Shown one piece after another: positions 44,665 to 55,483 of a stretch of DNA of 64,000 nucleotides. Under the pieces are notes generated by a model that saw only the letters and a list, made by a program, of their open reading frames with translations, did not search any database and was not told the origin of the DNA. The stretch is from Yamagishiella unicocca (taxonomy: Eukaryota; Chlorophyta; Chlorophyceae; Chlamydomonadales; Volvocaceae): positions 62,001 through 126,000 of the forward strand of contig BDSL01000125.1 of NCBI GenBank assembly GCA_003116995.1. The letters are read 5' to 3'. Within the stretch, counting starts at the first letter, position 1. Each line of letters starts with the position of its first letter. The translations under genes were made by a program, and so were the position numbers.

Positions 44665-44821
44665 CCCATGGTGGGAGCGTTTAGGGTTGCGTCACATTTG
44701 CACGGGGGGTGACAAAATGGCCCGAGGGGCTTTAGGGTTTGCCAAACCCAACCACACCCCTCGGGCCATTTTGTCACCCCCCGTGCAAATGTGACGCAAC
44801 CCTAAACGCTCCCACCATGGG

Positions 44822-45336
44822 TTACATTGACACCTCACCTTGGCACTTGCTGCGCTTCGACATGATGTATACCTCGCCGTGGATGTCCAAAAGCGGCCTT
44901 GCGTTAACCGCCCAGCCGTCGCCATGAATCTTCGCACCGTCCCCCGCGCACTTGTCGCAGCCAGGGCATTTGATATTTCGTTGTACGGTGTCGCTGTAGA
45001 GTTCCGGGTTCCACACGTACACCTTGGTATGCGTACACGCGATCTGCCATCTAAGCACGGCGTTATCGTGACGGTGAAGTGTGCGCTGTGAATGCTACCA
45101 ACTTCTACCCATTCAACTTTATCGTTGCAATCCTTGACGCCCTTTCCAATAGCGTGTATGAAGTCACGCTTCGTCGGCGACCCTGATACGCGCGTAAGGT
45201 ATACTTGGTTGTTAACTAAATTATATTGAAGCACGATGTCAGTATAGTTGCTCTTAAACTTGGAAGTGATGTGGTATCCTTCAAACGTCACGACCGACGT
45301 AATATGGCCCATACTAAAAGTGCTCCATTCGGTCTG
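44822..45336 (-). pseudogene. Transposon-type ORF with zinc-ribbon (right palindrome arm)
   Basis: Mirror copy of 44152-44664 on the minus strand with the same two frames (IKCPGCDKCAGDGAKIHGDG; MGHITSVVTFEGYHITSKFK). See the left arm for reasoning. Confidence 0.5.
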
Positions 45337-45445
45337 CCGAGGCGCGTTGGCAAATAAATACGCCGTTTAATCATGATCTGCAGCGTGCATCCCGTTGTAA
45401 TTTAAACGGCGTGGTTACTCGAACGGCTGTACGCTGGACTTCGAT

Positions 45446-46295
45446 TACCAAAGTCGTGATCTCTCTATTGCCGTACACGTGCCAAGTTGGTTGGGGCGCG
45501 CCGAGGACCCTAGCCTGGTGCGTTGTGTTTAGCAGTGTCTCCTGTAACTGCCTGCACCTCAATCCCCCAAACTACACCGCCCCATCACGTGCCTCTCCTA
45601 CCACAGCATCCCACTCCCTGCCTTCCCTAGCACCAGCTCACCTCCAGTCTTCCCTCGCCTGAGGCACCTTGCCACCCCTTAGTTCCCATTCCCCTACTCC
45701 AAGTGTCCCATTCACGCACTACCCCCCGCCCATCAGCTTCCCTACGCCCCACTCCTCACCGCCATGCGGCCCTGCTTCCTTGTATTATTTCGACGGAGCT
45801 TTCCACGGGAGCGGTCCACCAGATGTTCATCGTCAGGCAACGTATAGGGCCTCAATGCGGTAGCACGGCGCCATCGGATGGCGCATGTGCGCGTTTGGCA
45901 CCATCGGTCCCGGAATGCACAGGTCTTCCACGTGAGGGAGTAGCCAACGCGCTCGGATTGGCAGGCCGTGGAGTAGGGCTCGCCAGCTGCGCGGCCAGAC
46001 CGGCACGATAAGCACGGAATCCGTCCGATCCTCCCATATCTTACGCAGCACCCGACCGATTTGGTCAAATGGCTGGTTGACATACAACAATGGGGCCGGC
46101 CCGCCCGTCGGTGGTGTCCAGCTGTGCGTGAAACCGTCTATGCCAGGCGCAGTTGGGTTCCAGAGTCGAATTCCCCGGCACTTTTGTGGTGTGTTCCTCC
46201 GCGAGAAGGTCGCAGGCCGGGCGGCGGCCAGCTAGTTCCGACTGGGCCAGGATCTGCTCATACACCCCGGGGTTGAGCTCCCACTGCGAATTAAC
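45446..46295 (-). pseudogene. Retroelement 3' end, copy D2
   Basis: Direct repeat of 42997-43850 with substitutions and small indels. Here LYVNQPFDQIGRVLRKIWED and RTDSVLIVPVWPRSWRALLH are readable, which is clearer than in D1. It is truncated at about 46295, where a satellite begins. Frame is lost between the two halves near 46080-46170. Confidence 0.65.
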
Positions 46296-46860
46296 CCAGG
46301 TTTGCGGACCCGTCTAGAGATGCGATTGCCAGTATGCCTTGCAGCTAATCGCCCAGGTCTGCGAACCCATCCAGCGATGCAATGGCCCACGTGTCGCGCA
46401 GCTAACCGCCAAGGTCTACGGTCCGGTCAGTGTAATGGACAGCGTGCCGTGCAGCTAATCGTCCCGGTCTGCGGACCCGTCCAGCGATCCAATTGCAAGC
46501 GTGCCGTGCCGTTAATCGTCCCGGTCTGCGGACCCGTCCAGCGATGCAATTGCAAGCGTGCCGTGCCGTTAATCGCCCAGGTCTGCGGACCCGTCCAGCG
46601 ATGCAGTGGCCCGAGTGCCGTGCCGTTAATCGCCCAGGTCTGCGGACCCGTCCAGCGATCCAATTGCAACTGTGCCGTGCAGCTAATCGTCCCGGTCTGC
46701 GGACCCGTCTAGCGGTGCAATTGCCAGCGTGCCGTGCAGCTAATCGCACAGGTCTACGGACCCGCTCAGCGGTGCAATGGGCAGCGTGCCGCGCAGCTAG
46801 TCGCCGAGGCCTGCAGACCCGCCCCAGAGATGTGGATGCGTGCGGCTAATCGCCTACCAA
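46296..46860 (+). repeat. 57-base satellite, about ten diverged copies
   Basis: Units start TAATCGCCCAGGTCTGCGG and contain ACCCGTCCAGCGATGCAATT and GCGTGCCGTGCAGC. It abuts the truncated end of D2. Divergence between units suggests an older array. Confidence 0.92.
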
Positions 46861-47706
46861 AGCAAGGGCTAGCGGGCCGTACCGCTAGTGCTAGCGCAAG
46901 GGCCAGCGGACCGTTCCGCCTCGCGAACGACGCATCCCCTTCGCGGTACGCTGGCACGCGCGATCGGTCGGCACTTACGTGGCTTTGGGATTGATGCGAG
47001 GCCGGCAGTAGAACGCGCGTAGCATCAGTTGACGATTTGAATGGTTGAGCGCCTTGTGTGGTATTGGTCCCCGTAGCCGTGGCGCCGGGTGATGCCGGTT
47101 GACATGCGACTCCGCTGTTTTACAAGCCGAAGTAGGGCTCGGGGCGTAGTGCTGGGGCCGCGGTGAAGAAAGGCCCCGCTGACCCGTTTGAACCCGTTTG
47201 ACAAATGCCCCGCCGGTCTGGCCGCGGGACAAGCGATAATGTAGGAATAACGTGCCTTGGGTAGTCTTTAGGTGCGGAGCGCCTCAAGACCATCAGGGTA
47301 CACAACGGGGCGTAAACTATTCTCGCGCAGAATTCGCGCGCGATGTTAGCCAACAAAACCGGTACAAATTAGCACAAAATTAGAAGCTGCTTATCGTAAG
47401 TGGGAGGCGTTTACCGGTACCCTGCAACCCTGCGCTCCCACATTGAAGTTGCCAACTGGGCCTCCCGTCGTACTTTTCTTTACCACATTTTTCCACTTTC
47501 TTTGGTCGAGGCGTGCATTTTCGCGGTTCATGGGCCTCGTGGCTCGTCTGAACCGTACACGCCTCAGCTTGTAATAACTCAACTCAACAGATCCAAAGCA
47601 ACCGACATAGTTGCTTCAGGCCCCGGTCACACAGGCCAGCTTGCGCATCCGGGATTCGCACTCTTTTGGACCTTGCCGCCGAACCTTGGCGGTTAGTATC
47701 TTCTGA
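46861..47706. other. Intergenic, nothing recognised
   Basis: No ORF, repeat or RNA could be supported. Confidence 0.5.
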
Positions 47707-47883
47707 ATGGTCAACGAAGATTGGATAGCGACACTTGACGGCCTTCCTGGCATATCGACGGCGGAAAAGGGCGCGGCTCGCATCGTCATCCTAGGCAAGC
47801 CAGCCCAAGAGCGCAGCCAATACGTTACGGGACCAGCGGATGTGGCGGCAGAGGCTATTAAAGCACTCCTTCGCTATCAAGGT
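47707..47883 (+). CDS. Isolated 5' exon, unknown protein
   Basis: ATG at 47707; encodes VNEDWIATLDGLPGISTAEK and SQYVTGPADVAAEAIKALLR. It ends CTATCAAG before GTAAGT, a strong donor, phase 1. Without that splice it would run only a few codons to a stop. The next exon is not identified; it may lie in the tandem array. No family recognised. Confidence 0.4.
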
Positions 47884-48384
47884 AAGTAGCTATGCGTATG
47901 TTTCACCTTCTGCGAGTTATCTGCGCGTCGGCTGTGCGTGGTGTGTGCGTGTGTTGTCGCACGCGTGTATCTAGGCTTTGGTTAACGTCAGCTGCGGCCG
48001 ATGGCCCATGCACATGGGCGAGGGCAGGGCCGGGGGTTGATAGTGTAATAGGGGGGGTACACGGCGCGCCGGGCAGAGTTCCTAGGCACCGCCGCTACCT
48101 CCCGCACCTCCACCGTACGCCGTCCAAAGGGGGCAGTTGTCATAGCCGTGGTTTTGCGACAGGCAAAGGAAACACGCCTGACGGGCGCGGGCGGCGCTAT
48201 TGCAACAAAACATTGAAGTCCACCTCCGTGAAGATGGTTTGCGTGCCGGTGTCTTTGTGCTGATGCATGGGGCAACGGAGTAAGCGCGGAGGGAGGGAGG
48301 GTGAAGCGCTGGCAAAAACACGAAGACGAAAACCTCAACACGGGCGGGAGGGGGGCGAGCGGAAAACACATTCGAGGCACAGGC

Positions 48385-48505
48385 AGCAGTGCTGTTATAG
48401 TGCTGCTGTATCGCTGCTATCGTGCTGCTAGGTGCTGCTATCGTGCTGTTATCGTGCTGCTAGGTGCTGCTATAGTAGTGTTGCTAGTGCTGCCGAAACG
48501 TCTCC
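48385..48505 (+). repeat. TGCTGCTATCG-type minisatellite, also at 54583-54703 and 60748-60868
   Basis: Alternating TGCTGCTATCG, TGCTGTTATCG and TGCTGCTAGG blocks, identical in all three units. Confidence 0.85.
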
Positions 48506-48730
48506 TTGGCTGTCGTATGCCTAGGTGGAAACCTCACCTCCCAAAACCCTGACTCGGGTGTCAGGCCACGTCGGGAGACCGCCGGGCGCCGTTTCAGGGA
48601 CCAACCCGCCGCCCATGCCAGCGTGGCACACAGGCCATGCCACCAGCGCCTTCCTTCCATCTACCGGTATCCGCTTCCCCAATCCTCCCCAATCATCTAC
48701 CTGTCAAATTCCCCCACCCCGGGCGTGTCT

Positions 48731-48958
48731 ATGAACCTACACGTGTTCCTTTACATGTTCGTTTACGGCGTTTTGTGGACTTGTGCAAGCGGTGCTGCAT
48801 TCTGCGGGAAATGTGGCGCAGCCTTTCCCACCGAATTCTTCTTATGGCAAGCTCGATGTGGCTCACAAGGACAACATTGGTTGTGCATAAGGTCGCGCTT
48901 TGAAGCTCTATCCACCGATTGTTACAGTGCGCCAAATAGAGCTAATAGCACGGGATGA
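48731..48958 (+). CDS. Possible small secreted Cys-containing protein, 75 aa (also at 54929-55156 and 61094-61321)
   Basis: ATG, hydrophobic VFLYMFVYGVLWTCASG, then FCGKCGAAFPTEFFLWQARC. Intact in all three units, but their near-identity makes conservation uninformative. It lies about 330 bases upstream of the kinase gene and could equally be untranslated leader. Low confidence. Confidence 0.25.
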   Translation: MNLHVFLYMFVYGVLWTCASGAAFCGKCGAAFPTEFFLWQARCGSQGQHWLCIRSRFEALSTDCYSAPNRANSTG

Positions 48959-49285
48959 GCGCTTGAGCGATGAGCGCATAAGCGAACAGAATGTACGACC
49001 GGCTCATCAACAGTTCCGGCAGGCTGATGGCTGAAACTTTTATTATGTTCCTGCCTCCGTATGCGCGTTTCTGTTGACTACAGTCACGCTTGACGTTTCT
49101 GACGACTACAGTCACGCTTGCGCCAGATCCGGCGCCCAATGTTTCCCCGACTGGACTTACGCCCAGCGCTCCGTCTTGCGGCCTTCAGTTAGCCTACGAT
49201 TTCCTGTTTAGGGATCCGGATCGCCGTTTGCTTTCCTTGCAGCCCCTTGACTTTCGTCTGGCGCACTCGTAAATTGACGCTAGGC

Positions 49286-52200
49286 ATGGTCACCATTCGC
49301 GCTGCACTGCGCTCAGTGCATGGTGAAAGCGACGACTCGCTGAAGCCCATTGTTGATGCGCTTTCCGCATCGGGCTACGACCCGGAGTCTGAGGCTGGGG
49401 GCGCCTTTAAGGAGCTCGACGCTGGGGACGTTCCTGGGTTGAACCTCAGGCAACGTAATGCTTTGAAGGCTGCCATAAAAAGTGAGAATTGCTCGCGGAC
49501 AGGTTTCGCAAATCTGTGTCGGCACAAGCACTGCGGGCCCACTGACATGCAACTACCTGCAACTGCCTTTAACTAACTGAGGGGAGACCGGTGAGCACAT
49601 GCCACAAAGGTTGGTCGTTGCCGAGTCGAAGGGCAACGACCAACCTTTGTGGCATGTGCTCACCGGTCTCCCCTATCCAGGCGTGGCGGCGGCTGGCCCA
49701 GGCCCAGGCGGCGTGGCGCTTGCTTGTGAGTCCCTGCTCCTCCTGCCATTAACCAACGGCCAAAGGTGCTCGTGCCCGCAACCAATGCCCCCCTGCCAGC
49801 AGCCAGTTTGCCAATTTCTTTTGGTGCGCAGCCTGGCCTGGCCATGTTAGGTCCATCGCGGGCCGCACATGGCGCGCGGGTGGCACAGGCGACTGCCACA
49901 CATGTCGTGGCTTAAAACACACTTGATGCAAATTTACGGCGCGGGGTGCGCATTTCCGTGCGAATTCATAGTCTGTAATTTGCACTCAGATATCCGCGCG
50001 AGGCAGGAGGGGTGGTGGGGAGTGAGGGGGCAAACAGTGGGCCGCCTGCGGTGCGAAGGGGTAGGAGGGGGGTTGTAGGGTTTTGCACCGCCCGCCACGA
50101 GTTCCGAATGCACGTGTCGTGCCTTGCCCCCAGGTCCGCCGCTCAAGAAGGTCAAGATGGAAAACCGCTCCCCAAGCGAGCTGGCGAGCAGCACGGGCAG
50201 GCAGAAGTTCACGTGGGATCCGGCGTCCTTCATCGACCCTACGAAGAATCTAGAACACGCTGCCTTCTTCGGGTTTCGCCCGGCTGCCCCCCTTCCGGCA
50301 GTCATCCCGCCACAGCTTGTGGCGCCGGCGTTCTTCCCCATCGTGCAGGCCGCCGCGCAAGCCGCCCGCCCGCCGCCCGACTTGTGCCCCCTTCGGCACG
50401 GCCCGCTGGTTAAGGCAGTGCAACGCCTGCTGGTCCTGTCGAGCAGGCTTTACAAGGACGAGAAAGAGCTGCAGCTGGCCTTCCTGGATTGGCACAACGA
50501 TGAGCTGGGGTTGGGCTTGATGACCGAGTCTTCGTCACGGTCATCGGATTTGTCCAGCAAGGCTGCTCACCGCGACGGCATGCTCATAGCCGGCAGCAAT
50601 TTCATGGTGTCTCTGTTGGTGTGCAAGAGCGACACGGGTGGCGGCGAGCCCCTGGTGCAGTCGCTGCTCAACTACCAGAAGCACTATGGGGACGGTGCCG
50701 CTTGGGAGGGCTCTCCCCTCCACCGCACAGACACGCTGCCGTCGCTGGTGCTGCTGCTGGAGGGGCCGCGCCTGTCCTTCCACGCGGTGTGGACGCTCTA
50801 CCAAAACCGCGTCGCGTACACGCCGTTAACGCCGGTAAGCTCAGCCTACCCAGCCTAATCCACCCAAAACTCATCCGGTGGTGTCGTCCGTACAAGTTCG
50901 CACCGAAGGCTTGCCCGTGCTTCTGCAGTCGTTTGTTCCTGCGGTCCAACAACACAAAAAAACACCACCAACGGACTTGTGGCTTGGCGTTCCGTATGCT
51001 GTGACCGCACACAGCCCCTTGCTCGTCCAGAGGTCTGAACCTCGCGCCTGCTGGTGCTTCCCTCCCGGTTCCAGAGCTACTACCTCGCCAACGAGCCAGG
51101 AGCCACGGCCAACCTATGGAGGCTGGTGGCAGTGCTGGCCGCATACCAGCAGGCCGCGCGTGAGCTAACGGAGCATTACAAAGCTCTGGAGGTGCTCGAT
51201 TTCCAGCGCTGCGCGTCCATGGCAGGGCTGCGGCAGGCAGCCTGCCTCGTCGTGGTCGACGGGAAGCAGTTGGAACGACCGTGCACGCTGCCGTACAGCC
51301 TATTGGACGAGAAGCTGGACCTGAAGGACGTCAGTTTTGTTGGGCCGTGCCTGCTGTACGCAGCGACGCAGAAGATCCAGGGAGGAGCCGGCGAGCGCGC
51401 GGTGCTGATCAAGTTTGTGGAGGGGCGCTACGGGCAGGAGGTGTGTGCGTGCAGTGAGGGGTAACTTCCGCGTGTGAGAAAGGGTGGAAATGAGTCAAGG
51501 TGGGAAATGCGTCAAGGTGGGAAATGAGTCAATTCTATACAATTAGTGTGCGGGTCCAGTACCGACATCTACCTTCAGGATTGTCACCCTCAGCATTGCT
51601 CACCCGCTACTGCAGGTCCACGAGGCATGGCACTCGGTGGGTGTGGCGCCAGCACTTTACAGCGCCACACCCGTCGGCGGCGGGAGCATGGTGATGGTGG
51701 TTATGGAGCACCTGCGCAAGGAGGACGGCTGGACGGCTCTGAGCAAGGTGCCGCGGAAGGACAGGGGCCAGCAGCTGCAGGCGGCGGCGCGGGAAGCCCT
51801 AAGCAAGGCGCATGCGGTGAAGCTGGGCTGCGGCAGCACCGCAGCACATGGGGATGTGCGCGGCCCCAATGTCCTGGTGCGCACGATCAAGGGCGGTGGC
51901 AGCGCGCCAGAAGTGCAGATAATCGACTTCGACTGGTGGGTGCGGCCGAGGGTGGGTGAAGTGGATGAGATGAGGGTAAGCAATGCATGCATGTTGATGA
52001 TGCTGCGGAGGGGCTGCTGTAGGTGGGGTCGGGTGTGGGCCTTCTATTCCGCACAGAGCACACAGAAGCACAGGGTGGGGAATGGACGGGCGGCAGAAGG
52101 GGGGCGTGCTGGTCCTTGCCTCCCTTCCCATTGCTACTAGCTGCGACGCGATCCTTGGCAAGGAATCTAGCTGCGAGCCTCGCATGGTTTCTCCCCACTC

Positions 52201-52397
52201 TGTCCCCACCCCAATCCGCTTCCCAACCCCCTTACCCCCCCAGGGCGGGGGCCGACGGCATCGCCCGCTACCCGCTGCTGCTCCTTTCCTCCTACGCCAA
52301 GTGGCACCCCGAGGTGCGCCCAGGCGGCATTATCCACCAGGCGCACGACCGCCACCTGCTGGACAGCGAGTTCCAGGACAACCACAAGCTGGTTTAA
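49286..52397 (+). CDS. SAM-like/REase-like/protein kinase-like fusion, unit 1, 578 aa, five exons
   Basis: Exons 49286-49481, 50134-50834, 51075-51440, 51616-51935, 52244-52397; phases agree. Residues 1-65: SAM-like helices (LSASGYDPESEAGGAFKELD, LNLRQRNALKAAI). About 66-299: PD-(D/E)xK-like domain with RDGML (Asp213), LLVCKSDTGGG (Lys230) and a conserved Gln241; the acidic residue normally two before the Lys is Val, so nuclease activity is doubtful. About 300-578: kinase-like, with VLIKF (Lys412), APALYSATPV, VVMEHL, HGDVRGPNVLV (Asp501, Asn506), IIDFDWAGADGIARYP (Asp525, DFG replaced by DFD). From memory, REase plus kinase fusions of this pattern occur in fungi and algae among Crinkler-like and FunK1-like proteins. 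Role unknown; effector, defence or selfish functions are guesses. The stop may be bypassed by a splice to a downstream exon near 52516. Confidence 0.8.
49580..49672 (+). repeat. Near-perfect hairpin, 42-base arms, in fusion gene intron 1 (unit 1)
   Basis: GGGGAGACCGGTGAGCACAT... pairs base for base with its inverted copy ending ...ACCGGTCTCCCC, around a loop of 9 bases (GAGTCGAAG). It lies between exons 1 and 2 and is followed within about 10 bases by a CAG acceptor-like site. Its shape fits a MITE-like relic or a small-RNA precursor. Confidence 0.93.
50134..50834 (+). CDS. Fusion gene unit 1, exon 2 (REase-like domain)
   Basis: Begins after CCCCCAG. The first two bases join the final A of exon 1 to make Ser, then PPLKKVKMENRSPSEL. 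It ends YTPLTP before GTAAGC. Residue 131 of the protein (codon at about 50329) differs between units (Phe in unit 1, Ser in units 2 and 3). Confidence 0.85.
51616..51935 (+). CDS. Fusion gene unit 1, exon 4 (kinase catalytic loop)
   Basis: VHEAWHSVGVAPALYS to HGDVRGPNVLV and IIDFDW. The donor GTGGGT after GACTG was chosen because the join gives DFDWAGADG, the usual pattern in this kinase group. Confidence 0.85.
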
Positions 52398-53391
52398 ATG
52401 CGGGGTTTAGGGGGTTCGGTTGTCGCAGGAGGGAGTGTATAGGACTCCGGTCGGAGACTGGATCTTGAGACGTCCAGTCTACACTCTCTATCCTTCACCC
52501 TTTGAGTCTCCATAGCAGTTGTCCGGCGAAGAGTATGGGCAGGCGGGGCTTCAATGCCCACGTGTATCCCGCTCCCCTGGACCCCAACATATCGTGGGCG
52601 GAGTGCGCAGCGTACGGACGGCCCCTGCATGCGAGTCACGACGTTCACCTGTTGCGGCAGCGTGACCTTGGCGTCCCGGTCCGTCTGAGCAAGTTCCAGG
52701 CGCGGGGTGTAATTCTGGACAAGCGCAGGCGGGAGAGATGACGATTACAGCCCCAACAGCCGGCTTTTCGAAAGCTGCCTGACGCGCTGGCAGCTGCTCT
52801 CCGGGTCCGGGTCCGGCCCCATTTGTATGGCCCCCAATTAGCTGTAGGGAGTGTAAGGATCAAACTTGTGTTCGCAATCACAAATATTGACGATCATTAC
52901 ATAACACAGATTTGATACTATTCAGCAGAAGACTGATCTTGACTTGCGGGTCTTGTTTTGCCATACACAGTCATCCTTTGGCATGCAAATCTTACCTAGA
53001 TTATATCATTGTAGTGCTGGAGATGTAGTGTTATTAATGCAATGCAAGAGTCGTTTTGTATTTTGTATATAGTCCTCTGATGAGCAAGCAGGGCTCGGTT
53101 GCCCACATGTGTCACGACGCTGTCGGGGTGTAATTTGGGCGTCAGGACATTATGGCATGCGAGGTAGTCGGGGATAACATCTAACATCGGTATGGATGTG
53201 TTTCACAAACGCGGACCATACGGTTAACCTGTACATGATGAACGATTGTCCCGATGGCACCACTGTTGCTTCGACAGTGGGCACAGATGCAAAGCAACCG
53301 ACGCAATTGGGCTGTCAGGGTATACTGGCGTCGGTGGTGCAGGACCGTCGCTGGTCGTACAAGCAGCGGTGGTAGGAAACCATTAGGAGCC
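52398..53391. other. Unit 1 spacer between convergent genes
   Basis: Contains a possible extra exon of the fusion gene (acceptor CCATAGCAG at about 52507-52515; SWAECAAYGRPLHASHDVHL, ending at 52741). That frame is broken in unit 1 by GGGG at about 52544, where unit 2 has GGG. TGTAA sites at 52708 and about 52852 could be polyadenylation signals. The rest is AT-richer and empty. Confidence 0.4.
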
Positions 53392-54231
53392 TCAGTTGGC
53401 CTCAACTGGCTCCATACAATCTAGCCGGATTAGGTAATACGTTTCGTTCAGTTGCAGGGCGCTGTAGTTGAGCGCCTGCCTGAAGTTGGATGCATCTCGA
53501 GATAGCTTCGTGCGTAATCGAGTCACCACGTTTCCGTACTCCAGAACCACTGACAGGCCGGAGTCATACTCGGATTGGGGTGTCATGCAGTTGCAGCGTC
53601 GTCGAAGCCAGCAGTAGGAATGTCCCAGGAAAGCACCCACACCCGCCGTCCCCGTGTATCATGCCATTCCCAGGCACACCAAACTCGTCTAAACCCGTCC
53701 CCATCCCACCCCTCAGCCCCACCTAACCGCAACCCTCGCCCAGCCCCTCCCGCTCCGGCCGTTGCCGCAATGCAACAGAGCCCGACACTGGGCCAGCCGC
53801 TGCCACCGCCGCTCCAATTCGAAACGCCCCGACCCGACCGAGCGCGGGCAGAGGCACGTAACTCACCTGGATGTACGACATTGTGATGCGGTATATGTGC
53901 ATGGAGTCGAGCGCCGCCTGCCTTGCCCACCTGGGGGGACCAGCCGGGTGCCGTGCGCTCGCGCGCAGCTGACGGCGGTTGCGCTTTTTGGGGCCTGTTT
54001 GCTTTCATGGTCCACCCACCCGTTCCTCCTTGTGATTGGGGGTCGCTTGCGGCTTGCTGCCTGATCCCTGGGTGGCCTAGAGGGCCTGAGCGGCTCCTTA
54101 CTCGTGCTCTTCGTTGGCTTGTCTTCACCGGCGGTGGGCCTTGGGGTGCCTGCGTTCATCCGTCGTTCCAAGTCGGACAGCTCAGTTGCCGCAAACGCGC
54201 ATCCCATTTCGCCGCGGACACCGCGTGACAT
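53392..54231 (-). CDS. Small antisense gene in unit 1, unknown function, at least three exons
   Basis: Exon 54231-54020 (ATG; MGCAFAATELSDLERRMNAG, basic KRPPITRRN) joins in phase across a 89-base intron (GTGGGT to CCCCCCAG) to 53930-53867 (WARQAALDSMHIYRITMSYI, donor GTGAGT). The last exon lies within about 53580-53392 and ends QLNETYYLIRLDCMEPVEAN with TGA; its acceptor is uncertain (AGGCAG before GCGCTC, or GAG before TATGAC). No family recognised. It is convergent with the fusion gene. Confidence 0.45.
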
Positions 54232-55483
54232 CACAGACCCTGTTGGCTAGTGATCAATAGCGGCAACAGGGGGGAGTTCCTAGGCACCGCCGCTACCTCC
54301 CGCACCTCCACCGTACGCCGTCCAAAGGGGGCAGTTGTCATAGCCGTGGTTTTGCGACAGGCAAAGGAAACACGCCTGACGGGCGCGGGCGGCGCTACTG
54401 CAACAAAACATTGAAGTCCACCTCCGTGAAGATGGTTTGCGTGCCGGTGTCTTTGTGCTGATGCATGGGGCAACGGAGTAAGCGCGGAGGGAGGGAGGGT
54501 GAAGCGCTGGCAAAAACACGAAGACGAAAACCTCAACACGGGCGGGAGGGGGGCGAGCGGAAAACACATTCGAGGCACAGGCAGCAGTGCTGTTATAGTG
54601 CTGCTGTATCGCTGCTATCGTGCTGCTAGGTGCTGCTATCGTGCTGTTATCGTGCTGCTAGGTGCTGCTATAGTAGTGTTGCTAGTGCTGCCGAAACGTC
54701 TCCTTGGCTGTCGTATGCCTAGGTGGAAACCTCACCTCCCAAAACCCTGACTCGGGTGTCAGGCCACGTCGGGAGACCGCCGGGCGCCGTTTCAGGGACC
54801 AACCCGCCGCCCATGCCAGCGTGGCACACAGGCCATGCCACCAGCGCCTTCCTTCCATCTACCGGTATCCGCTTCCCCAATCCTCCCCAATCATCTACCT
54901 GTCAAATTCCCCCACCCCGGGCGTGTCTATGAACCTACACGTGTTCCTTTACATGTTCGTTTACGGCGTTTTGTGGACTTGTGCAAGCGGTGCTGCATTC
55001 TGCGGGAAATGTGGCGCAGCCTTTCCCACCGAATTCTTCTTATGGCAAGCTCGATGTGGCTCACAAGGACAACATTGGTTGTGCATAAGGTCGCGCTTTG
55101 AAGCTCTATCCACCGATTGTTACAGTGCACCAAATAGAGCTAATAGCACGGGATGAGCGCTTGAGCGATGAGCGCATAAGCGAACAGAATGTACGACCGG
55201 CTCATCAAAAGTTCCGGCAGGCTGATGGCTGAAACTTTTATTATGTTCCTGCCTCCGTATGCGCGTTTCTGTTGACTACAGTCACGCTTGACGTTTCTGA
55301 CGACTACAGTCACGCTTGCGCCACATCCGGCGCCCAATGTTTCCCCGACTGGACTTACGCCCAGCGCTCCGTCTTGCGGCCTTCAGTTAGCCTACGATTT
55401 CCTGTTTAGGGATCCGGATCGCCGTTTGCTTTCCTTGCAGCCCCTTGACTTTCGTCTGGCGCACTCGTAAATTGACGCTAGGC

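Larger units (their letters stand above)
44141..45346. repeat. Large palindrome, arms about 590 bases
   Basis: Left arm 44141-44737 and right arm 44757-45346 are inverted copies, with a central spacer of about 20 bases (CTTTAGGGTTTGCC...). The inner parts are essentially identical; differences collect at the outer ends (for example TTTTTTTATGGAGC against TTTTAGTATGGGCC). Transcripts would fold into a long hairpin. Confidence 0.95.
48076..54273 (+). repeat. Tandem array unit 1 (6198 bases)
   Basis: The unit begins at GAGTTCCTAGGCACCGCC, found again at 54274 and 60439. It differs from units 2 and 3 by a 36-37-base extra stretch near 49965-50000, a 5-base loss at 49680, and scattered substitutions. 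Sequence before 48076 is unrelated to the unit end, so this is the left edge of the array. Confidence 0.97.

Noticed and set aside
44730..44760. TTTAGGG/AAACCC at the palindrome centre as a telomere repeat
   Set aside because: Only one unit each way is present, and it is the spacer of an inverted repeat.
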